DNA of 42,385 nt from Bacteroidales bacterium (GTDB lineage Bacteria > Bacteroidota > Bacteroidia > Bacteroidales > WCHB1-69): the NCBI GenBank assembly GCA_017438945.1, contig JAFRUI010000002.1, positions 1-42,385 of the forward strand, given 5' to 3'. Each line of letters starts with the position of its first letter. Position 1 is the first letter of the stretch. Under the pieces are notes generated by a model that was given only the letters and a program-made list of their open reading frames with translations, did not search any database and was not told where the DNA came from. A program made the translations under genes and the position numbers. This document shows, piece by piece, positions 17,130 to 26,811 of the stretch.

Positions 17130-18305
17130 ATGTTGAATATGTTAGCTTTATGTTTTGGGATACGGCGTGTTTTGTCGAAAAGGGCCACCTTTGTTGCTTT
17201 TTTGTGCCTGCTTTTCCTCGTTCCGTGTGTGAAGGCGCAGCAGGACTCCATTGTTCCCGCGTCCAAGCAAAGACGAGACTGGAAACTCAGTGACTATCTG
17301 CAGGTTCACGGTTTTGTGGATACACAGTACGGCCACGATTGGCAGCGCGAGGACAACGGCACGCTGGTGCAGAGCGATGTCATCATGTTGCGCCGTGCCC
17401 GGTTTGATTTTTCCGGGCGTTTCCATCCGATGATAGATTTCCGTTTGCAGGCGGATATGGCTTTCACCCCGCGTCTGCTCGATGCATGGCTGCGGGTGAA
17501 ATTCTGCAAGTATGCCCATCTTTGGATCGGGCAGATCAAGACCCCTTACACTATGGACAACTTCCTGTCGCCGTTGGACTTGGAGTTCGTTGAACTGTCG
17601 CAGTCGGTTGCGGCGTTGGCCGGATTTGTGGATGTTTCTGGCATTCCCGAATATGCCAACGGTCTGGAAATCGGCGCGATGCTGTCGGGCACTTTGGCGG
17701 ATTACAAGCGCGGCGACGAGCGTATCCCGATTCTGAACTACTATGCCGGCGTTTTCGGTGGCGCTGGTATCAACATCCGCAAGGATAACTTGAGCAAGGA
17801 TTTCTCGGCACGGCTGGACTTCTACCCGTTTGTGAAGGATTTCCGGCTGTCGGGATCGGTTTATTACGGTAACTACCAGCTCTACAAAGAACGTAACGCA
17901 CCGCGCAATCGCTGGTCGGCGGGCGCGGAATACCTCGGCAAGCACTGGACGGCCCGTGCCGAGTACCTGCAGGGCACCACGGGCATCGCCGAGGACGACC
18001 CGATGACAGTCGATTCGGTGTATTTGGTGAAGACGCGGGGACTCTACGCTTTTGTCGGATACTGGTTCTACATGGGGTGGGGGAGCAAGAGTAACGTGCA
18101 GCAGCGCATACGCCCGTTGTTCCGTTACGACTACTATGTCCGCGACCGGCAGATTCCGGAATCCACCGCGCACTATTTCTCCTTCGACCTCGAATGGTGG
18201 CCCGAGGAGCACGTGCGCGTCCACCTCGACTACACACTCAAGCGCCGTGCCGCCTACGAGAAGTTGGGGCATTCGCTGGCGGCGAAAGTCTCGGTGAGGT
18301 TTTGA
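17130..18305 (+). CDS. OprO/OprP-like phosphate-selective porin family protein
   Basis: The 391-residue protein has a signal peptide ending near FLVPCVKAQ (residue 35) and then the porin O/P pattern: LQVHGFVDTQYGHDW, LRRARFDFSGRFHPMIDFRLQADM, LDAWLRVKFCKYAHLWIGQIKTPYTM, followed by alternating amphipathic strands and a terminal aromatic residue (VSVRF) as expected for BAM-inserted barrels. Family members form anion channels in the outer membrane; substrate preference in Bacteroidetes is not established. The signal peptide is unusually long because of an N-terminal extension; ATG 17130 or 17139 are both possible. Confidence 0.85.
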   Translation: MLNMLALCFGIRRVLSKRATFVAFLCLLFLVPCVKAQQDSIVPASKQRRDWKLSDYLQVHGFVDTQYGHDWQREDNGTLVQSDVIMLRRARFDFSGRFHPMIDFRLQADMAFTPRLLDAWLRVKFCKYAHLWIGQIKTPYTMDNFLSPLDLEFVELSQSVAALAGFVDVSGIPEYANGLEIGAMLSGTLADYKRGDERIPILNYYAGVFGGAGINIRKDNLSKDFSARLDFYPFVKDFRLSGSVYYGNYQLYKERNAPRNRWSAGAEYLGKHWTARAEYLQGTTGIAEDDPMTVDSVYLVKTRGLYAFVGYWFYMGWGSKSNVQQRIRPLFRYDYYVRDRQIPESTAHYFSFDLEWWPEEHVRVHLDYTLKRRAAYEKLGHSLAAKVSVRF

Positions 18306-18381
18306 GAATGTTGAATGCTGAATGGTTTAAGTAAATAGTCAATTTTTAGAATTAGCGTAACAATCATATTAAAGGATTTTG

Positions 18382-18389
18382 TATCTTTG
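18382..18389 (+). promoter_or_regulatory. -7 promoter box (TATCTTTG) of the DPP4 gene
   Basis: TATCTTTGC lies 20 bp before the ATG at 18410. Confidence 0.6.
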
Positions 18390-18409
18390 CAGCTTAAAAT
18401 TTTTCGCCG

Positions 18410-20599
18410 ATGAAGAAACATTTATTATTTACACTCCTTCTTGTGTTTATAGGGATTTGCGGATTCTCGCAGTCGAAGAAAATCACCGTTGAAGAGATTT
18501 GGGACAACTTTTCGTTCTACCCGCGCGGGGTGGCCGGCTACACCGCCATGTCCGTGAGCGACGATTACACCGTCATCAAACGCGCTGGCATCGAAAGGCA
18601 TCATTTCAGTGATGGCTCAGTCGCTGGTATTATATTGTCGCACAGTGATTTGACTGCAGCATCTAAAGAACGACTTTCAGTGCCGGGCATCAGCGATTAT
18701 ACCTTCTCTGCTGACGAGAAGAAGATTATGCTGGCCTTCGATCAGGAGAGCATCTACAGACGTTCTTCTTTGGCGCATTACTACGTTTATGACATTGAAA
18801 GTAAGAAACTTACTCCGATTTCCGACACGACGCATCTGCTCCGTTTCGCCGAATTCTCCAAGGATGGCAGCAAAGTGGTCTTCGCCCGTGATTGCGACCT
18901 CTACTATCAAGATTTGACTACGGGCAAGATAGTGCGCATTACCCGCGACGGCAAGCTCAACCACATCTTGAACGGTTTCGCGGATTGGGTTTATGAGGAG
19001 GAACTCGACATGTCGCAGGCCGCTTCCTGGTCGCCCGACGGTACCAAGATCGCCTACCTCCGTTTCGACGAGAGCCGCGTGAAGGAATACACCATCCCGA
19101 TGTACGACGAGCTTTACCCCACGGATTTCAAGTACAAATACCCGAAAGCCGGCGAGGACAACTCTCTCGTGGAGGTGCACATTTACGACCTCGCAACCGG
19201 CACCGACACACGTCTTGACCTCGGCGACAACAGTAACTGCTACTTCCCGCGTGTCTATTGGCTGCCCAACAGCCGCGACGCCATCGTGCTGAAGCTCAAC
19301 CGCCATCAGAACCAGCTCGACTTCATCCGTTACAATACTGTTACCAAAGCGCAAGATGTTGTTTATCAGGATGTCAACGAGAAATGGCTGGATGTGACTG
19401 ACAACTACTACTTCCTGAAAGACAACAACTCCATGATTGTCACTTCCGAGCGCAACGGTTTCAACCACATCTACAAAGTAACCTTTGGCGGCGAAATCAA
19501 GCAACTGACCAACGGACAATGGGAAGTGAATGAGATTCAATTTGTTGACGAAGCTAAAAAGCAGATTTACTACCTCTCAAATGAATCCGGTGTGTTGAAT
19601 CGCGACCTCTACGTCATCAATTATGACAGCAAGAAGATTAAGAAACAACTGCTGACTGCTGGAAACGGTTGGGCGAGCACGGAATTCTGTCCGAACGGCA
19701 ACTACTACCGCTTGCAATACTCCGACTTGAACACGCTTCCGAAATACACCATCAACGACAAGACTGGCAAGGAGTTGCGTGTGTTGAACGACAACCAGAA
19801 CGTGAAGAAAACGATGGACGAATATGGCTTCGTGAAGCGCGAGATCATCAGCTTCACCACCGCTGACGGTGTGACGCTGTACGGCTGGATGATGAAACCC
19901 GCCAATTTCGATCCTTCCAAGAAATACCCGGTAATGATGAACTGCTACGGCGGTCCCGGCTCCCAGCAAGTGATGAACGCCTACAGCAGCGCGATGGACC
20001 TCGCCTTCTACCAGATGTTGGCGCAGCACGGCTACATCAGCGTCTGCTTCGACGGGCGCGGCACGGCCACCCGCGGCGACGCCTTCAAGAAGGTGATCTA
20101 CCAGCAGATGGGCAAGTACGAGGCCATCGACCAGATTGCCGCGGCCAACTGGCTCAAGACGCTGAGCTACGTCGATGGCGAGCGCATCGGCATCTGGGGC
20201 TGGAGCTTCGGCGGCTATCTCTCCGCGTTGTCAATGTTCCGCGGCGATGGCGCCTTCAAGATGGCCATCTCCGTCGCGCCGGTCACCAACTGGCGTTACT
20301 ACGACAACATCTACACCGAGCGGTTCATGCGCACCCCGCAGGAGAACCCCGACGGCTACGACCTCAACTCCCCGACGACCTACGCCAAAGACCTCAAAGG
20401 CAAGTACTTGCTGATCCACGGCACCGCCGACGACAACGTCCACTTCCAGAACGCCATGGAGTTGGTGAAGGGCCTGAACGCGGCCGGCATCGACTACGAC
20501 CAGTTCTTCTTCCCGAACAAGAACCACTTCATCATGGGCGGGAACACGAGGACGTATTTGTACAACAAGTTGGCGAAGTATATTTTGGAGAATTTGTAG
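18410..20599 (+). CDS. Dipeptidyl peptidase IV (S9 family)
   Basis: The 729-residue protein has a signal peptide (LLFTLLLVFIGICGFSQ), an N-terminal β-propeller (about 40-460, with the DWVYEEEL helix that carries the two glutamates binding the substrate N-terminus) and an α/β-hydrolase domain. The nucleophile is in GWSFGGYLS, the acid in HGTADDNVHFQN and the histidine in FPNKNHFI. Known relatives in Porphyromonas and Bacteroides remove X-Pro or X-Ala dipeptides from peptides in the periplasm or at the surface. It is monocistronic by spacing. Length and all key residues are normal. Confidence 0.95.
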   Translation: MKKHLLFTLLLVFIGICGFSQSKKITVEEIWDNFSFYPRGVAGYTAMSVSDDYTVIKRAGIERHHFSDGSVAGIILSHSDLTAASKERLSVPGISDYTFSADEKKIMLAFDQESIYRRSSLAHYYVYDIESKKLTPISDTTHLLRFAEFSKDGSKVVFARDCDLYYQDLTTGKIVRITRDGKLNHILNGFADWVYEEELDMSQAASWSPDGTKIAYLRFDESRVKEYTIPMYDELYPTDFKYKYPKAGEDNSLVEVHIYDLATGTDTRLDLGDNSNCYFPRVYWLPNSRDAIVLKLNRHQNQLDFIRYNTVTKAQDVVYQDVNEKWLDVTDNYYFLKDNNSMIVTSERNGFNHIYKVTFGGEIKQLTNGQWEVNEIQFVDEAKKQIYYLSNESGVLNRDLYVINYDSKKIKKQLLTAGNGWASTEFCPNGNYYRLQYSDLNTLPKYTINDKTGKELRVLNDNQNVKKTMDEYGFVKREIISFTTADGVTLYGWMMKPANFDPSKKYPVMMNCYGGPGSQQVMNAYSSAMDLAFYQMLAQHGYISVCFDGRGTATRGDAFKKVIYQQMGKYEAIDQIAAANWLKTLSYVDGERIGIWGWSFGGYLSALSMFRGDGAFKMAISVAPVTNWRYYDNIYTERFMRTPQENPDGYDLNSPTTYAKDLKGKYLLIHGTADDNVHFQNAMELVKGLNAAGIDYDQFFFPNKNHFIMGGNTRTYLYNKLAKYILENL

Positions 20600-20671
20600 T
20601 GAGTAGTGAGCAGTGAGCAGTGAACAGTGAACAGTGAATAGTGAATTCAAATCACAAATCACAAATCACAA
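20598..20671. repeat. Word array (AGTGAGC/AGTGAAC) between DPP4 and hppA
   Basis: Tandem degenerate 7-base words AGTGAGC and AGTGAAC, followed by three AATCACA words. Related words recur at 22931-22965 and, inverted, at 26005-26087. Confidence 0.75.
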
Positions 20672-20716
20672 AAAAAGAAACAACTTAACTAAATTATTCA
20701 TAAAACCCAAAAAAGT

Positions 20717-22927
20717 ATGGAAAATCTTGTAAAGTATGTATGGATCGTGTTTTGCGCATCCATTGTCGCGTTGGGTTTCGCGTTCTTCTTCTATCGCAGA
20801 ATGCTGAAAGAAGACGAAGGAACTCCCACCATGCGTGAAATCGCCTCGCACGTCCGCAAGGGCGCTATGGCCTACCTGAAACAGCAGTATAAGGTGGTGA
20901 CCATCGTGTTCATCGTCTTGGCCATCCTGTTCTTCATCATGTCGATCTTCGACCTGCAGAACGGCTGGGTATGGTTCGCTTTCCTGACCGGCGGTTTCTT
21001 CTCCGGTTTGGCCGGCTTCCTCGGCATGAAGACCGCCACCTACGCCTCCGCACGTACCGCCAACGGCGCTCGCCAGAGCCTCAACAAGGGCCTGCAGATT
21101 GCCTTCCGCAGCGGTGCCGTCATGGGCTTGACCGTCGTCGGCCTCGCGCTGCTCGACGTCTCCGTGTGGTTCTTCATCCTCGACCACTTCATCCCCGAGG
21201 AACACCATCTGGTGATCATCACCACCACGATGCTGACCTTCGGCATGGGTGCCTCCACGCAGGCGCTGTTCGCACGTGTGGGCGGCGGTATCTACACCAA
21301 AGCCGCTGACGTGGGTGCTGACCTGGTCGGCAAGACCGAGTACAACATCCCCGAGGACGACCCGCGCAACCCCGCCACCATCGCCGACAATGTGGGCGAC
21401 AACGTGGGTGACGTGGCTGGTATGGGCGCCGACCTGTACGAGTCCTACGCTGGTTCCATCCTCTCCACCATGGCCCTCGGCGCGGCTGCTTTCGCCACCC
21501 TCGGCGCCGAGATGCAGATGCGCTCCATCCTCGCCCCGATGCTGATTGCCGCCGTCGGCGTGGTTCTCTCCGTGATTGGTATCTTCATGGTTCGCACGAA
21601 GGAAGATGCCACGATGACCGAGCTGCTCAAGGCCCTGAGCCGCGGCACCAACACTGCCGCCTGCCTCATCGCCGTGGCCACGTTCTGCATCATGTATGTG
21701 CTGTTCAAAGATTCTACCGACATCGTGTGGTGGCAGGTCTCCCTTTCAGTCGTTGTGGGTCTGCTCGCCGGCGTGATTATCGGTAAATCAACGGAATACT
21801 ACACTTCCCAATCCTTCAAACCGACGCAGAAGGTCGCTGAGGCATCCCAGACGGGTCCTGCCACGGTCATCATCTCCGGTATCGGCTTGGGTATGATTTC
21901 CACGGTCATCCCGGTGCTCACCATCGGTGTGGCTATCATCCTCGCTTTCTTGTGCGCTAACGGTTTCCAGATCGAGTTCAATGCCATCAACCTTTCCAAG
22001 GGCCTTTACGGTATTGGTATCGCAGCTGTGGGTATGCTTTCCACGCTGGGTATCACCTTGGCTACCGACGCTTACGGTCCTATCGCCGACAATGCCGGTG
22101 GTAACGCCGAGATGAGCGGTTTGGAACCTGAAGTTCGTAAACGCACTGACGCTCTCGACGCGCTGGGTAACACCACCGCTGCCACGGGTAAGGGCTTCGC
22201 CATCGGTTCTGCCGCTCTGACCGCCCTCGCACTGCTCGCTTCCTACGTGGAAGAGATCAAGATCGCCCTCGTGCGTATCGGTACTGACACCCTCGACCTT
22301 GGCAACCGCGTCGTCGAAACCGCTCAGGCATCCCTGATCGACTTCATGGAATATTACAATGTTTCTTTGATGAACCCGAAAGTGCTCGTGGGTGTCTTCA
22401 TCGGCTCCATGATGGCCTTCCTGTTCTGCGGTCTCACGATGAACGCTGTGGGTCGCGCCGCTCAGAAGATGGTGGAGGAAGTCCGCCGTCAGTTCCGCGA
22501 AATCAAGGGCATCCTCACCGGTGAGGGTACTCCGGATTACGCTCGTTGCGTGGCCATCTCCACGAAAGGCGCTCAACGCGAAATGCTGCTCCCGTCCATC
22601 CTCGCCATCTTGGCTCCCATCTGCACGGGCTTGATTCTCGGTGTGGCTGGTGTGCTCGGTTTGTTGGTCGGCGGTCTCGGCGCCGGTTTCGTGTTGGCTA
22701 TCTTCATGGCCAACGCCGGTGGTGCTTGGGACAACGCCAAGAAGTATGTCGAGGAAGGCAACTTCGGCGGCAAGGGTTCTGACAACCACAAAGCTACCGT
22801 CGTGGGCGACACCGTGGGCGATCCCTTCAAGGACACCTCCGGTCCGTCTCTGAACATCCTCATCAAGCTGATGAGCATGGTGAGCATCGTGATGGCCGGT
22901 CTGACCGTGGCGGTGCACTTGCTGTAA
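20717..22927 (+). CDS. hppA: Membrane-bound ion-translocating pyrophosphatase
   Basis: The 736-residue integral membrane enzyme with about 16 helices couples PPi hydrolysis to H+ and/or Na+ export. The catalytic segment [37 protein letters not shown] and the C-terminal [11 protein letters not shown] and [19 protein letters not shown] segments are intact. The site that separates subclasses reads [10 protein letters not shown]: alanine, not lysine, after GNTT is the mark of the K+-dependent class, which includes Na+ and dual Na+/H+ pumps of Bacteroides. It is a single gene followed by a terminator. Codon usage is strongly biased to C/G-ending codons, suggesting high expression. Confidence 0.97.
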   Translation: MENLVKYVWIVFCASIVALGFAFFFYRRMLKEDEGTPTMREIASHVRKGAMAYLKQQYKVVTIVFIVLAILFFIMSIFDLQNGWVWFAFLTGGFFSGLAGFLGMKTATYASARTANGARQSLNKGLQIAFRSGAVMGLTVVGLALLDVSVWFFILDHFIPEEHHLVIITTTMLTFGMGASTQALFARVGGGIYTKAADVGADLVGKTEYNIPEDDPRNPATIADNVGDNVGDVAGMGADLYESYAGSILSTMALGAAAFATLGAEMQMRSILAPMLIAAVGVVLSVIGIFMVRTKEDATMTELLKALSRGTNTAACLIAVATFCIMYVLFKDSTDIVWWQVSLSVVVGLLAGVIIGKSTEYYTSQSFKPTQKVAEASQTGPATVIISGIGLGMISTVIPVLTIGVAIILAFLCANGFQIEFNAINLSKGLYGIGIAAVGMLSTLGITLATDAYGPIADNAGGNAEMSGLEPEVRKRTDALDALGNTTAATGKGFAIGSAALTALALLASYVEEIKIALVRIGTDTLDLGNRVVETAQASLIDFMEYYNVSLMNPKVLVGVFIGSMMAFLFCGLTMNAVGRAAQKMVEEVRRQFREIKGILTGEGTPDYARCVAISTKGAQREMLLPSILAILAPICTGLILGVAGVLGLLVGGLGAGFVLAIFMANAGGAWDNAKKYVEEGNFGGKGSDNHKATVVGDTVGDPFKDTSGPSLNILIKLMSMVSIVMAGLTVAVHLL

Positions 22928-22976
22928 TAATAGTGAACAGTGAGCAGTGATCTGTGAACTGTGATTTGTAAATAGA

Positions 22977-23007
22977 ACGGGGAGTCGGGAGATTCCCCGT
23001 TTTTTTG
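22977..23007 (+). terminator. Intrinsic terminator of hppA
   Basis: ACGGGGA (22977-22983) pairs with TCCCCGT (22994-23000), followed by a run of T, about 50 bp after the hppA stop. Confidence 0.85.
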
Positions 23008-23023
23008 TTGTGTAACTGAAATT

Positions 23024-23051
23024 GTAGAGACGTTTCATGAAACGTCTCTAC
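23024..23051. repeat. 28-bp palindromic element, intergenic (copy 2)
   Basis: A perfect palindrome with half-site GTAGAGACGTTTCA, base-for-base identical to the copy at 29427-29454 and sharing its outer nine bases with the copy at 12775. It lies between the hppA terminator and the ROK promoter. Confidence 0.9.
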
Positions 23052-23091
23052 TGCGGTGATTTTATCTGTCTGTGTATATTCGTAATTTATG

Positions 23092-23099
23092 TACCTTTG
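23092..23099 (+). promoter_or_regulatory. -7 promoter box (TACCTTTG) of the ROK gene
   Basis: TACCTTTGC lies 39 bp before ATG 23139, and downstream of any earlier in-frame ATG, which supports the start chosen for the ROK gene. Confidence 0.55.
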
Positions 23100-23138
23100 C
23101 GCCCTGTAATCCCTATTCCTTTACAAGAATCACGATTT

Positions 23139-24083
23139 ATGAACCATCTTGCCATAGGTATTGACATAGGCGGCACAAACACGGATATCGCATTGGTGAA
23201 TCCGGACGGCAAAGTGCTGCAACACAAGATCTTGAAGACTGCCGAATACGAAGACCACCATCCTTACATCCTTGACATGGCCGGTGCCATCCGTGCGATA
23301 CTGTCGGAGAACGGCCTCACGGAGGTTGCGGGCGTGGGCATCGGTGCCCCCAATGCCCATTTCGATACGGGCTGCATCGGGGCGGACACCGCCAACCTGC
23401 GGATGAAGAAGGAGATCCCGATATGTGAGATGCTGCAGCGGATGCTGAACATCCCGGTGACGCTCTCCAACGACGCGGATGCTGCTGCCCTCGGAGAGCA
23501 CATCTACGGTGGCGCGAAGCTGATGCAGCATTTCGTGACCATCACCCTCGGTACGGGCGTCGGCAGCGGCATCTTCGTCGATGGCCGCCTTATCCACGGA
23601 CACGGTTGCATGGCCGGCGAACTCGGACACGCTATCGTCAACCCACTGAGCGACCGGCTCTGCAGCTGCGGTCGCAAGGGCTGTCTGGAGATGTACGCCT
23701 CGGCGCGCGGTATCTGTCAGACCTACAAGGAATTGGCGGCCAAAGGAGACCTGCGGGACAACTTCTCTGGCAGCGAACTCACCTGCAAGGATGTGGGCGA
23801 GATGGCCGTCGCGGGCGACCCGCTGGCACTCAAGACTTACGATGTCACGGCCTACTGGCTCGCCATCGGCATGGCCAACGCCGCGTCGTTCTGCTCCCCG
23901 GAGGCCTTCTTCCTCATGGGCGGTCCCACCCGCGCCGGCGAAGCCCTGTTGAAACCGCTTCGCCGATATTTCGCCGAGAACCTGCTATACATCTACAAAG
24001 ATCGTATCTCCATCCAATTGTCTGAACTGCAATCCAACGACGCGGCCGTGTTGGGCGCTGCGGCGTTGATACATTTGAAATAA
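23139..24083 (+). CDS. ROK-family sugar kinase (glucokinase-like)
   Basis: The 314-residue protein starts with the ATP-binding phosphate loop AIGIDIGGTNTDIAL. The sugar-binding Asp is in VTLSNDADAAALGE, and TLGTGVGSGIFVDG follows. The ROK zinc site GH.IV...CSCGRKGCLEMYAS is complete. Such enzymes phosphorylate glucose or related hexoses in the cytosol; the exact sugar cannot be read from sequence. No sugar-operon partners lie next to it. A YfcC-type transporter follows after 175 bp of repeat DNA, so co-transcription is doubtful. Confidence 0.9.
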   Translation: MNHLAIGIDIGGTNTDIALVNPDGKVLQHKILKTAEYEDHHPYILDMAGAIRAILSENGLTEVAGVGIGAPNAHFDTGCIGADTANLRMKKEIPICEMLQRMLNIPVTLSNDADAAALGEHIYGGAKLMQHFVTITLGTGVGSGIFVDGRLIHGHGCMAGELGHAIVNPLSDRLCSCGRKGCLEMYASARGICQTYKELAAKGDLRDNFSGSELTCKDVGEMAVAGDPLALKTYDVTAYWLAIGMANAASFCSPEAFFLMGGPTRAGEALLKPLRRYFAENLLYIYKDRISIQLSELQSNDAAVLGAAALIHLK

Positions 24084-24088
24084 ATGCA

Positions 24089-24184
24089 AGGGTGTATGCG
24101 ATATGGCGTGTACAAATGGGCGTATGCAAAAATGGATGTACGCGAAAAAGGGCGTACGCGAAAAAGGGCGTATGCGATACGCCC
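24089..24184. repeat. Cluster of GGGCGTATGCGATACGCCC-type hairpins and degenerate units
   Basis: Four to five degenerate units around GGGCGTAYGCG are spaced 15-25 bp apart; the last (24166-24184) is a perfect 8-bp stem with a 3-base loop. The same motif occurs at 26728-26786. Confidence 0.75.
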
Positions 24185-24250
24185 ATACAATAACCTACAA
24201 TAACCCACAACCAATAACCCTCAATAACCAATAACCCATAACCAATAACC
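24185..24250. repeat. Word array (CAATAACC)
   Basis: About eight tandem, slightly varying copies of an 8-base word (CAATAACC/CCATAACC) end just before the transporter start and make up its 5' leader. Confidence 0.75.
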
Positions 24251-24258
24251 ATTACGAA

Positions 24259-25863
24259 ATGCGTACCAAATTCAACATCCCCCACACCTTCACCATCGTT
24301 TTCTCCATTATCGCCGTGTGCGCTGTCCTGACCTGGATTGTGCCGGGCGGACAGTTTGACCGTCAGACCGTTACAGTGGATGGGCACGAGCGCAACGTGG
24401 TCGTCGCTGACTCGTACCACCGGGTGGATCCCGCGCCGCAGACCTGGCAGGTATTCACCGCCTTCTTCAAGGGGTTCGAGCGCACCTCGGGTATCATCGT
24501 CTTCATCCTGATGATCGGCGGGGCTTTCTGGGTCATGAACGAGACCGACGCCATCAATCGGGGCATCTGGCTCTTCCTCGACAAAACCCAGCGGATGCAG
24601 GAGCACGCCTTCTTCCGAAAGGTCGGGGTCAACAACCTGCTGATTATCGCCATTATGCTGATGTTCAGTCTTTTCGGGTCGGTGTTCGGGATGAGCGAGG
24701 AGACTATCGCCTTCATTGTGGTCTTCGTGCCGTTGGCGGTTTCCATGGGCTACGACTCCATCACTGGGGTGCTGATGTGCTACGTGGCCGCGCATGTGGG
24801 TTTCGCGGGCGCGATGCTCAACCCCTTCACCATCGGTATCGCACAAGGGTTGTCCGGGCTGCCCACCTTTTCGGGCATCGGTTACCGGTTGATTTGTTGG
24901 ATTATTTTGACAGTTATCGCCATTGTTTTCACCCTGATATACGCCAACTACATCAAGAAGAATCCTGAAAAGTCGCTGACGTATAATATCGACAGCTATT
25001 GGCGTGAGAAGACCGCCGATACGGAGGACAAACACGAGCTGGTGAAGTCGGGTAGGGCGGCGTGGATTGTATATGGCTGTATATCTGCCATATTGCTCTA
25101 TTGTGCCGTCACGATGCCCTACACGGACATCACCGTGGGATTGGGCAGCCGTCACGTGGTGCTGTTCCCGATTTGGGCGGCGTTGTTCGTCCTCATCGGC
25201 TTCTTCGCCACCCGCAAGTCCGTCCACCACCTGATCCTCACCATCCTGCTGTTCACAATTTTGATTTTGGTGACGGGTGTGTTGGGCTACGATTGGTACG
25301 TGATGGAGATTGCGGGTCTCTTCTTCGCGATGGGTATCTCCGCCGGCATCGCCTTCGGGATGAAATTCGACAAGGTGGTCCGCAGTTTCTTGGAGGGCTG
25401 CAAGGACATCCTCGTGGCCGCGCTGGTCGTCGGTCTGGCCGGTGGCATCATCATCATTCTGGAAGACGGCCATATCATCGACACGATTCTCTACGCGGTG
25501 GCGCAGGGGATGCAGAATGCCGGCAGAATCGGCAGCACCGCCACCATGTACGTGATGCAGAACCTGCTTAACCTGATCATCCCGTCGGGTTCCGCGAAGG
25601 CCGCACTCACCATCCCGATGATGGCGGAGTGGTCCGATCTGATGAACATTCCGCGTCAGCTGACGGTGTTGGCATTCCAGTTCGGCGACGGATTCACCAA
25701 CATGATCACGCCTACTTCCGGTGTGCTCATCGGCGTGCTTGGCGTGGCCCGAATCCCGTATTCTACTTGGTTCCGCTTCATCTGGAAGTTCCTGTTGGCG
25801 CTCATCATCCTCGGATTCCTGCTGTTGCTTCCGCCGTTGTTCATGCCGTTCGCGGGATTCTGA
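24259..25863 (+). CDS. YfcC/DcuC-family transporter
   Basis: The 534-residue protein has roughly 12-13 membrane helices. The start MRTKFNIPHTFTIVF and the motif TWIVPGGQFDRQ are typical of the YfcC branch of the ion-transporter superfamily that includes C4-dicarboxylate and arginine/ornithine carriers. Conserved loops (GMSEETIAF, HVGFAGAMLNPFTIGIAQGL and, near the C-terminus, NLIIPSGSAKAALTIPMM and FGDGFTNMITPTSG) are all present. It acts in the inner membrane, probably in amino-acid or carboxylate transport; the substrate is not known. The leader is a repeat array rather than a recognisable promoter. Confidence 0.88.
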   Translation: MRTKFNIPHTFTIVFSIIAVCAVLTWIVPGGQFDRQTVTVDGHERNVVVADSYHRVDPAPQTWQVFTAFFKGFERTSGIIVFILMIGGAFWVMNETDAINRGIWLFLDKTQRMQEHAFFRKVGVNNLLIIAIMLMFSLFGSVFGMSEETIAFIVVFVPLAVSMGYDSITGVLMCYVAAHVGFAGAMLNPFTIGIAQGLSGLPTFSGIGYRLICWIILTVIAIVFTLIYANYIKKNPEKSLTYNIDSYWREKTADTEDKHELVKSGRAAWIVYGCISAILLYCAVTMPYTDITVGLGSRHVVLFPIWAALFVLIGFFATRKSVHHLILTILLFTILILVTGVLGYDWYVMEIAGLFFAMGISAGIAFGMKFDKVVRSFLEGCKDILVAALVVGLAGGIIIILEDGHIIDTILYAVAQGMQNAGRIGSTATMYVMQNLLNLIIPSGSAKAALTIPMMAEWSDLMNIPRQLTVLAFQFGDGFTNMITPTSGVLIGVLGVARIPYSTWFRFIWKFLLALIILGFLLLLPPLFMPFAGF

Positions 25864-25865
25864 CC

Positions 25866-26087
25866 AATGCTGAATGTTGAATGTTGAATGTTGAATGCTG
25901 AATGCTGAATGTTGAATGCTGAATGCTGAATGTTGAATGCTGAATGCTGAATGTAGAATGGAAACGCATTATCTTGCTTCTTCACTTAAGATTTGCCTTG
26001 TCCATAACTGTTCACTGTTCAACACTGTTCAACACTGTTCACTGCTCACTAATCACTGATCACTAATCACTGTTCACTGCTCACTAA
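25866..26087. repeat. Two word arrays (TGAATGCTGAATGT and CACTGTTCA)
   Basis: 25866-25960 is a run of 8-base words TGAATGCT/TGAATGTT. 26005-26087 is a run of CACTGTTCA/CACTGATCA words, the inverse of the AGTGAAC array at 20598. Between them is a short unique stretch. Confidence 0.8.
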
Positions 26088-26106
26088 AAATAATGTAACC
26101 TTTTCG

Positions 26107-26114
26107 TATTTTTG
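26107..26114 (+). promoter_or_regulatory. -7 promoter box (TATTTTTG) of the sigma factor
   Basis: TATTTTTGC lies 26 bp before the ATG at 26141. Confidence 0.6.
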
Positions 26115-26140
26115 CATCCTAATATCAGAGGCGAGAACGA

Positions 26141-26653
26141 ATGAAGAAAGAAGCATTCTGGGCGGAGCAATACCGACGCCACATCGGGAAGATGGTGGGC
26201 GCGTGCTACCGGTATGTCGCCGACTGGGATCTCGCGGAGGACTTGGCGCAGGACGCGTTCCTCGCCGCGATGGAGAAAGCCAGTACCTTCCGCGCTTTCG
26301 GCAGTTTCGAAGGCTGGCTGAAGAAGATCGCCGTCAACCAAGCGCTGATGCACGTGCGCGACTGTCCGGAGATGGTGGAGTGGGACGAGAACCTTCACAG
26401 TCAAGAAGTGGAGGAGATTGCCGACGACCCGGAGCTTTCGCGAACGGATTTCACGCAGGAGGAACTGTTGGAGGTCGTCGGGAAGCTGCCCGTGAAGCAG
26501 CGCACGGTCTTCAACCTCTACGCGGTGGAGCACTACTCCCACTCGAAAATAGCCGAAACGCTCGGCATCTCCGTCGCCAACTCGAAGGTTCTGCTTTCCC
26601 GTGCGAGGGCGGAGCTGCAGCAGCGGCTGAAGGCGGTGGCGAGGAAACGATGA
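26141..26653 (+). CDS. ECF-type RNA polymerase sigma factor
   Basis: The 170-residue protein has sigma region 2 (residues about 10-75, YRYVADWDLAEDLAQDAFLAAMEKASTFRAFGSFEGWLKKIAVN, given here only as the region around DWDLAEDLAQDAF) and region 4 (about 110-165, LPVKQRTVFNLYAVEHYSH and the helix-turn-helix KIAETLGISVANSKVLLSRA). Region 3 is missing, as in all ECF sigmas. Genes of this type in Bacteroidetes are usually followed by a one-TM anti-sigma protein and an outer-membrane protein; here those appear at 29118 and 29670, after four small lipoprotein genes. It probably controls the downstream envelope genes. Confidence 0.93.
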   Translation: MKKEAFWAEQYRRHIGKMVGACYRYVADWDLAEDLAQDAFLAAMEKASTFRAFGSFEGWLKKIAVNQALMHVRDCPEMVEWDENLHSQEVEEIADDPELSRTDFTQEELLEVVGKLPVKQRTVFNLYAVEHYSHSKIAETLGISVANSKVLLSRARAELQQRLKAVARKR

Positions 26654-26712
26654 TACGATGAGGCGATGAGGCGATGATGCGATGAAAGACGATGAAGGGC
26701 GATGATGCGATG
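26650..26712. repeat. Word array (CGATGA)
   Basis: Degenerate tandem words GATGCGATGA/GACGATGA; the same words recur at 27870-27890, 28959-29000 and, inverted, at 34321-34380. Confidence 0.75.
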
Positions 26713-26727
26713 TGTGAATCGGTAGGG

Positions 26728-26786
26728 GCGTATCGCATACGCCGTGTAAATAAAAACGCGTATCGCATACGCCGTGTAAATAAAAA
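26728..26786. repeat. Two tandem 29-bp GCGTATCGCATACGC units
   Basis: The two units (26728-26756 and 26758-26786) are identical; each begins with a hairpin GCGTAT-CGC-ATACGC and ends GTGTAAATAAAAA. They form the leader of the next lipoprotein gene. Confidence 0.85.
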
Positions 26787-26811
26787 ATTGTCAAATTAAA
26801 ACGATATTGAT

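Noticed and set aside
22125-22200. K+-independent H+-pyrophosphatase subtype
   Set aside because: The diagnostic position is Ala (GNTTAAT), not Lys.
21788-23038. 416-codon minus-strand open frame over hppA
   Set aside because: It is the antisense of a high-GC, strongly biased gene; composition (His/Asp/Gly-rich) is typical of such shadows.
23914-25473. 519-codon minus-strand open frame over the ROK and transporter genes
   Set aside because: It crosses a repeat cluster and two well-supported genes and has no protein features.
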